A DNA stretch of 64,000 nt from Druceiella hillmani (Eukaryota; Arthropoda; Insecta; Lepidoptera; Hepialidae), in assembly GCA_039881145.1 (NCBI GenBank), contig JAYKKI010000015.1:26928501-26992500 (forward strand), written 5' to 3'. The notes beneath the pieces are model-generated. The model saw nothing but the letters and a program-made list of their open reading frames with translations, ran no database searches and had not been told where the DNA came from. Both the position numbers and the translations under genes were made by a program. The number at the start of each line of letters is the position of its first letter. Position 1 is the stretch's first letter. Shown here piece by piece: positions 61,924 to 64,000 of the stretch.

Positions 61924-64000
61924 CACATCCACAACTTGTTCCAAGTCTAGCCTTTGTTTTAAATTATTATCCACCTCATTCTCTACAAATTAGCTTGTCC
62001 CTCTATTTCCTCAAGAGGCTAATAAATGTCACGAAATTCTTCAATGATTCTATAAGGCTCATTATGTTATTCATCTTCTAGATTCAATTATTTATTAGAT
62101 TTACGTTAAAAATCATTCTCAAACATGAATTCATTACGAAGACTTCTAAGATAATTAGCCATTTTGCCTGAAATTTAATAATTTTGTAATATGAATCTCA
62201 TTTTCTAAATATACTTTTTTTATTATAAAATTCCCCAGAAACATTGCATTCAATATTATCAAAATAATAATACAAATACATAAAATACCAATACATGTAA
62301 ATTAGTATTAGAATATACCTAGACTTGCATTAATTCATTTTTATACTTGACTTTAAATCAATGTGTATTTCTACCGCGGGGTACTGAAGAACCCAGGATG
62401 TGCTGCGTTGGCGCTTACAATAGGGCACAAGCTAAGTATTACTGACCTAATCAACTATCCATAAAAGATTAGATGAAGCGACGGAGGGCGCACGTCACTC
62501 GTTTTCTGACATTTTAGATATTATGGGGTACTCCAGTACCCCTGGTAGGATAGATGTAAGAGTTAATACTCACTTCGCTTCTCTTCGATATTTGCAATAA
62601 TTCTTTGTCTAAATTATCTATTTAATTAATTACAGTCCATTTAATTATTGTCTAAATTTCAAATATTATGGGGTACTCCAATACCCCTGATAGGATTTTA
62701 GAGTCATTACAAACCTCCTAAAATTATAAATTCGCTTCAAATATGTATGAAACATATCTTTGTATAATGCGATAAATGTAAAGTCTCACATTGCATTCCG
62801 AAAACTCACTCTATTTATTTCTGATATTTTTGACAATAAAACTTTAAAATTAACTAGATCAAACACACCAGAAATAGATAATCGATAAAATGTTTAAGAG
62901 TCTTCAGCAAAAACCTTTATTTTTTTCAACCCCAAATGTAAACAAAATATGTAATTTGATGTTTTGTTCAATTCTGTAAATTTTCAATTTATTTCTTTTT
63001 TCGAATCACTAAGAATCTCTTTTTAATTCATTTTGTTTTATCAGTGTATATCTTACCCTATAACGTCTTCCGCTCAAATAATCAGCTAACGGTTTTGCTT
63101 AATTAGAATACGGTGCCCCTCTTGCAATAAATCCGCTATTTATTTTACAATAAAACTTACTATAATAATTTAAAGTATATACATTTTGAGTTTGTTAAAT
63201 CATAATTCTAACATAATTTTTTTATTAATTTGCCTTGTCAATATTGACGTTAAATTTTCCCTTATCTTTTTACTTGACTTAAAAATAAAGAATTTGTAAA
63301 TATTTTTAAATGGACCGTTTAGGAAGTATTAACGAACTTTAATAATTTTATTTTTCTGAAAATCAGTGTAAAAAAAAATTATATAAAAAATTGACATCAA
63401 ATACATACATACTCATACTAACTTAGAATACGAAGTCTAATTGTTTGCTGCCAAGTGTATGTCTCCCTGTTATTTACATAATATACACTCCGTGTTAGAA
63501 GAAATAATAAAATACTGTAGTTAAAACGGTCGACTTTTTATGTTACTGAGTTAACTTTAACTTACTAAATTCACATAAATTAACCATTGTTTTGCAATGA
63601 AATTGATTTCCTGTTATTTTTATTTAATTACTATTAAATTCTCTTAATTTTTAGATTCTCATGTATCATATAATATTCTTCTTCACTGAAAATGATATAT
63701 AACTGAATGCTTTTATTTGCTTTTACCTATACTTCTTTCAGTAAAAAAAACAACAGATGGAGTATGAAATTCATATTCGAAATATTCTCCGGATTACGGT
63801 TACAAATTTAAATATTACTGGTTGAAAAGACTGTCGAGTGTGTCTCAAGAGGACCGAAGTGGGTATTATGGTTTTTATTTACGCAATGTGATGAGTTTCG
63901 TCGTCCTGAGCCAGACAGTTTCGCCCGGGTATCAAGTTGTTCCCTGAGATATCTTAATGGCATTGTTGAGAAACAGCACGTTGTTGAGAAACACCTGAAG
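61922..64000. other. Unassigned DNA with a GGGGTAC hairpin pair and a GC shift at the right edge
   Basis: 'atattatggggtactcca.tacccctg.taggat' occurs at about 62519-62553 and 62666-62700. A weaker 'cggggtactgaagaaccca' is at about 62376. The last 165 bases have higher GC and a tandem 'ttgttgagaaacagcacg/ttgttgagaaacacc'. One plus frame is open from about 63814 to the window end, but I cannot identify it. Confidence 0.45.

Overview
The window is about 64 kb of strongly AT-rich eukaryotic DNA. It has long (TA)n tracts, poly-A/T runs and no extended open reading frame of a recognisable host gene. It reads like an intergenic region or one or more very long introns of an insect. The best taxonomic clue is a set of degraded repeats whose wording I know from memory as very common in moth and butterfly genomes: the 'acttcaaaaaaggaggaggt' motif near 58.5 kb; the 'tgtcagtca...ttttctcagaaa.gcgtggag' to 'cggaaccctcg' repeat at 23.1-23.5 kb; a second tail of that type at 7.4 kb; and 'gtctgtct...' leaders at 18.7 and 40.2 kb. 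Lepidoptera is therefore the likely source. This is an inference that a repeat-library search would settle.

Layout. 0-12.9 kb is featureless AT-rich DNA with two (TA)n tracts, a short retroelement tail and two small snap-back palindromes. 12.9-14.2 kb holds a striking run of near-perfect hairpins followed by a dispersed repeat and a long (TA)n block. 18.7-20.1 kb has a retroelement tail, a 22-23 bp minisatellite, a perfect 33-bp palindrome and a CTGGG/CTGGA pentamer array. 20.55-21.39 kb carries a broken hAT transposase. 22.56-23.72 kb is a large inverted repeat enclosing a lepidopteran-type repeat. 23.91-25.94 kb is the best-defined element of the window: a piggyBac-type transposon with TTAA at both ends, a short terminal inverted repeat and an internally deleted transposase interrupted by one stop codon. 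Its left tip is repeated four times.

27.5-28.8 kb contains two diverged copies of a ~250-bp repeat. 30.24-30.49 kb is an 'aatatccctataaaaag' minisatellite. 31.07-31.57 kb is the 3' end of a LINE with a (TAAA)n tail. 33.1-33.7 kb is a mariner transposase remnant on the minus strand, abutting 540 bp of polypurine DNA. 36.3-36.55 kb holds a cysteine-rich transposase tail. 40.0-40.8 kb is a cluster of a palindrome, a retroelement leader, a dispersed repeat and a tRNA-derived head. 45.4-45.7 kb and 59.1-59.4 kb are minus-strand RTE-type reverse transcriptase and LINE C-terminal remnants. The rest is unannotatable AT-rich sequence.

No intact gene and no working system was found; the window is a graveyard of at least five transposon classes (piggyBac, mariner, hAT, probable pogo-like, several non-LTR retroelements). 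The least ordinary signals are the recurrent near-perfect snap-back palindromes, the in-frame pruning of the piggyBac transposase, the repeated piggyBac tip, and the polypurine block that changes repeat register half way.
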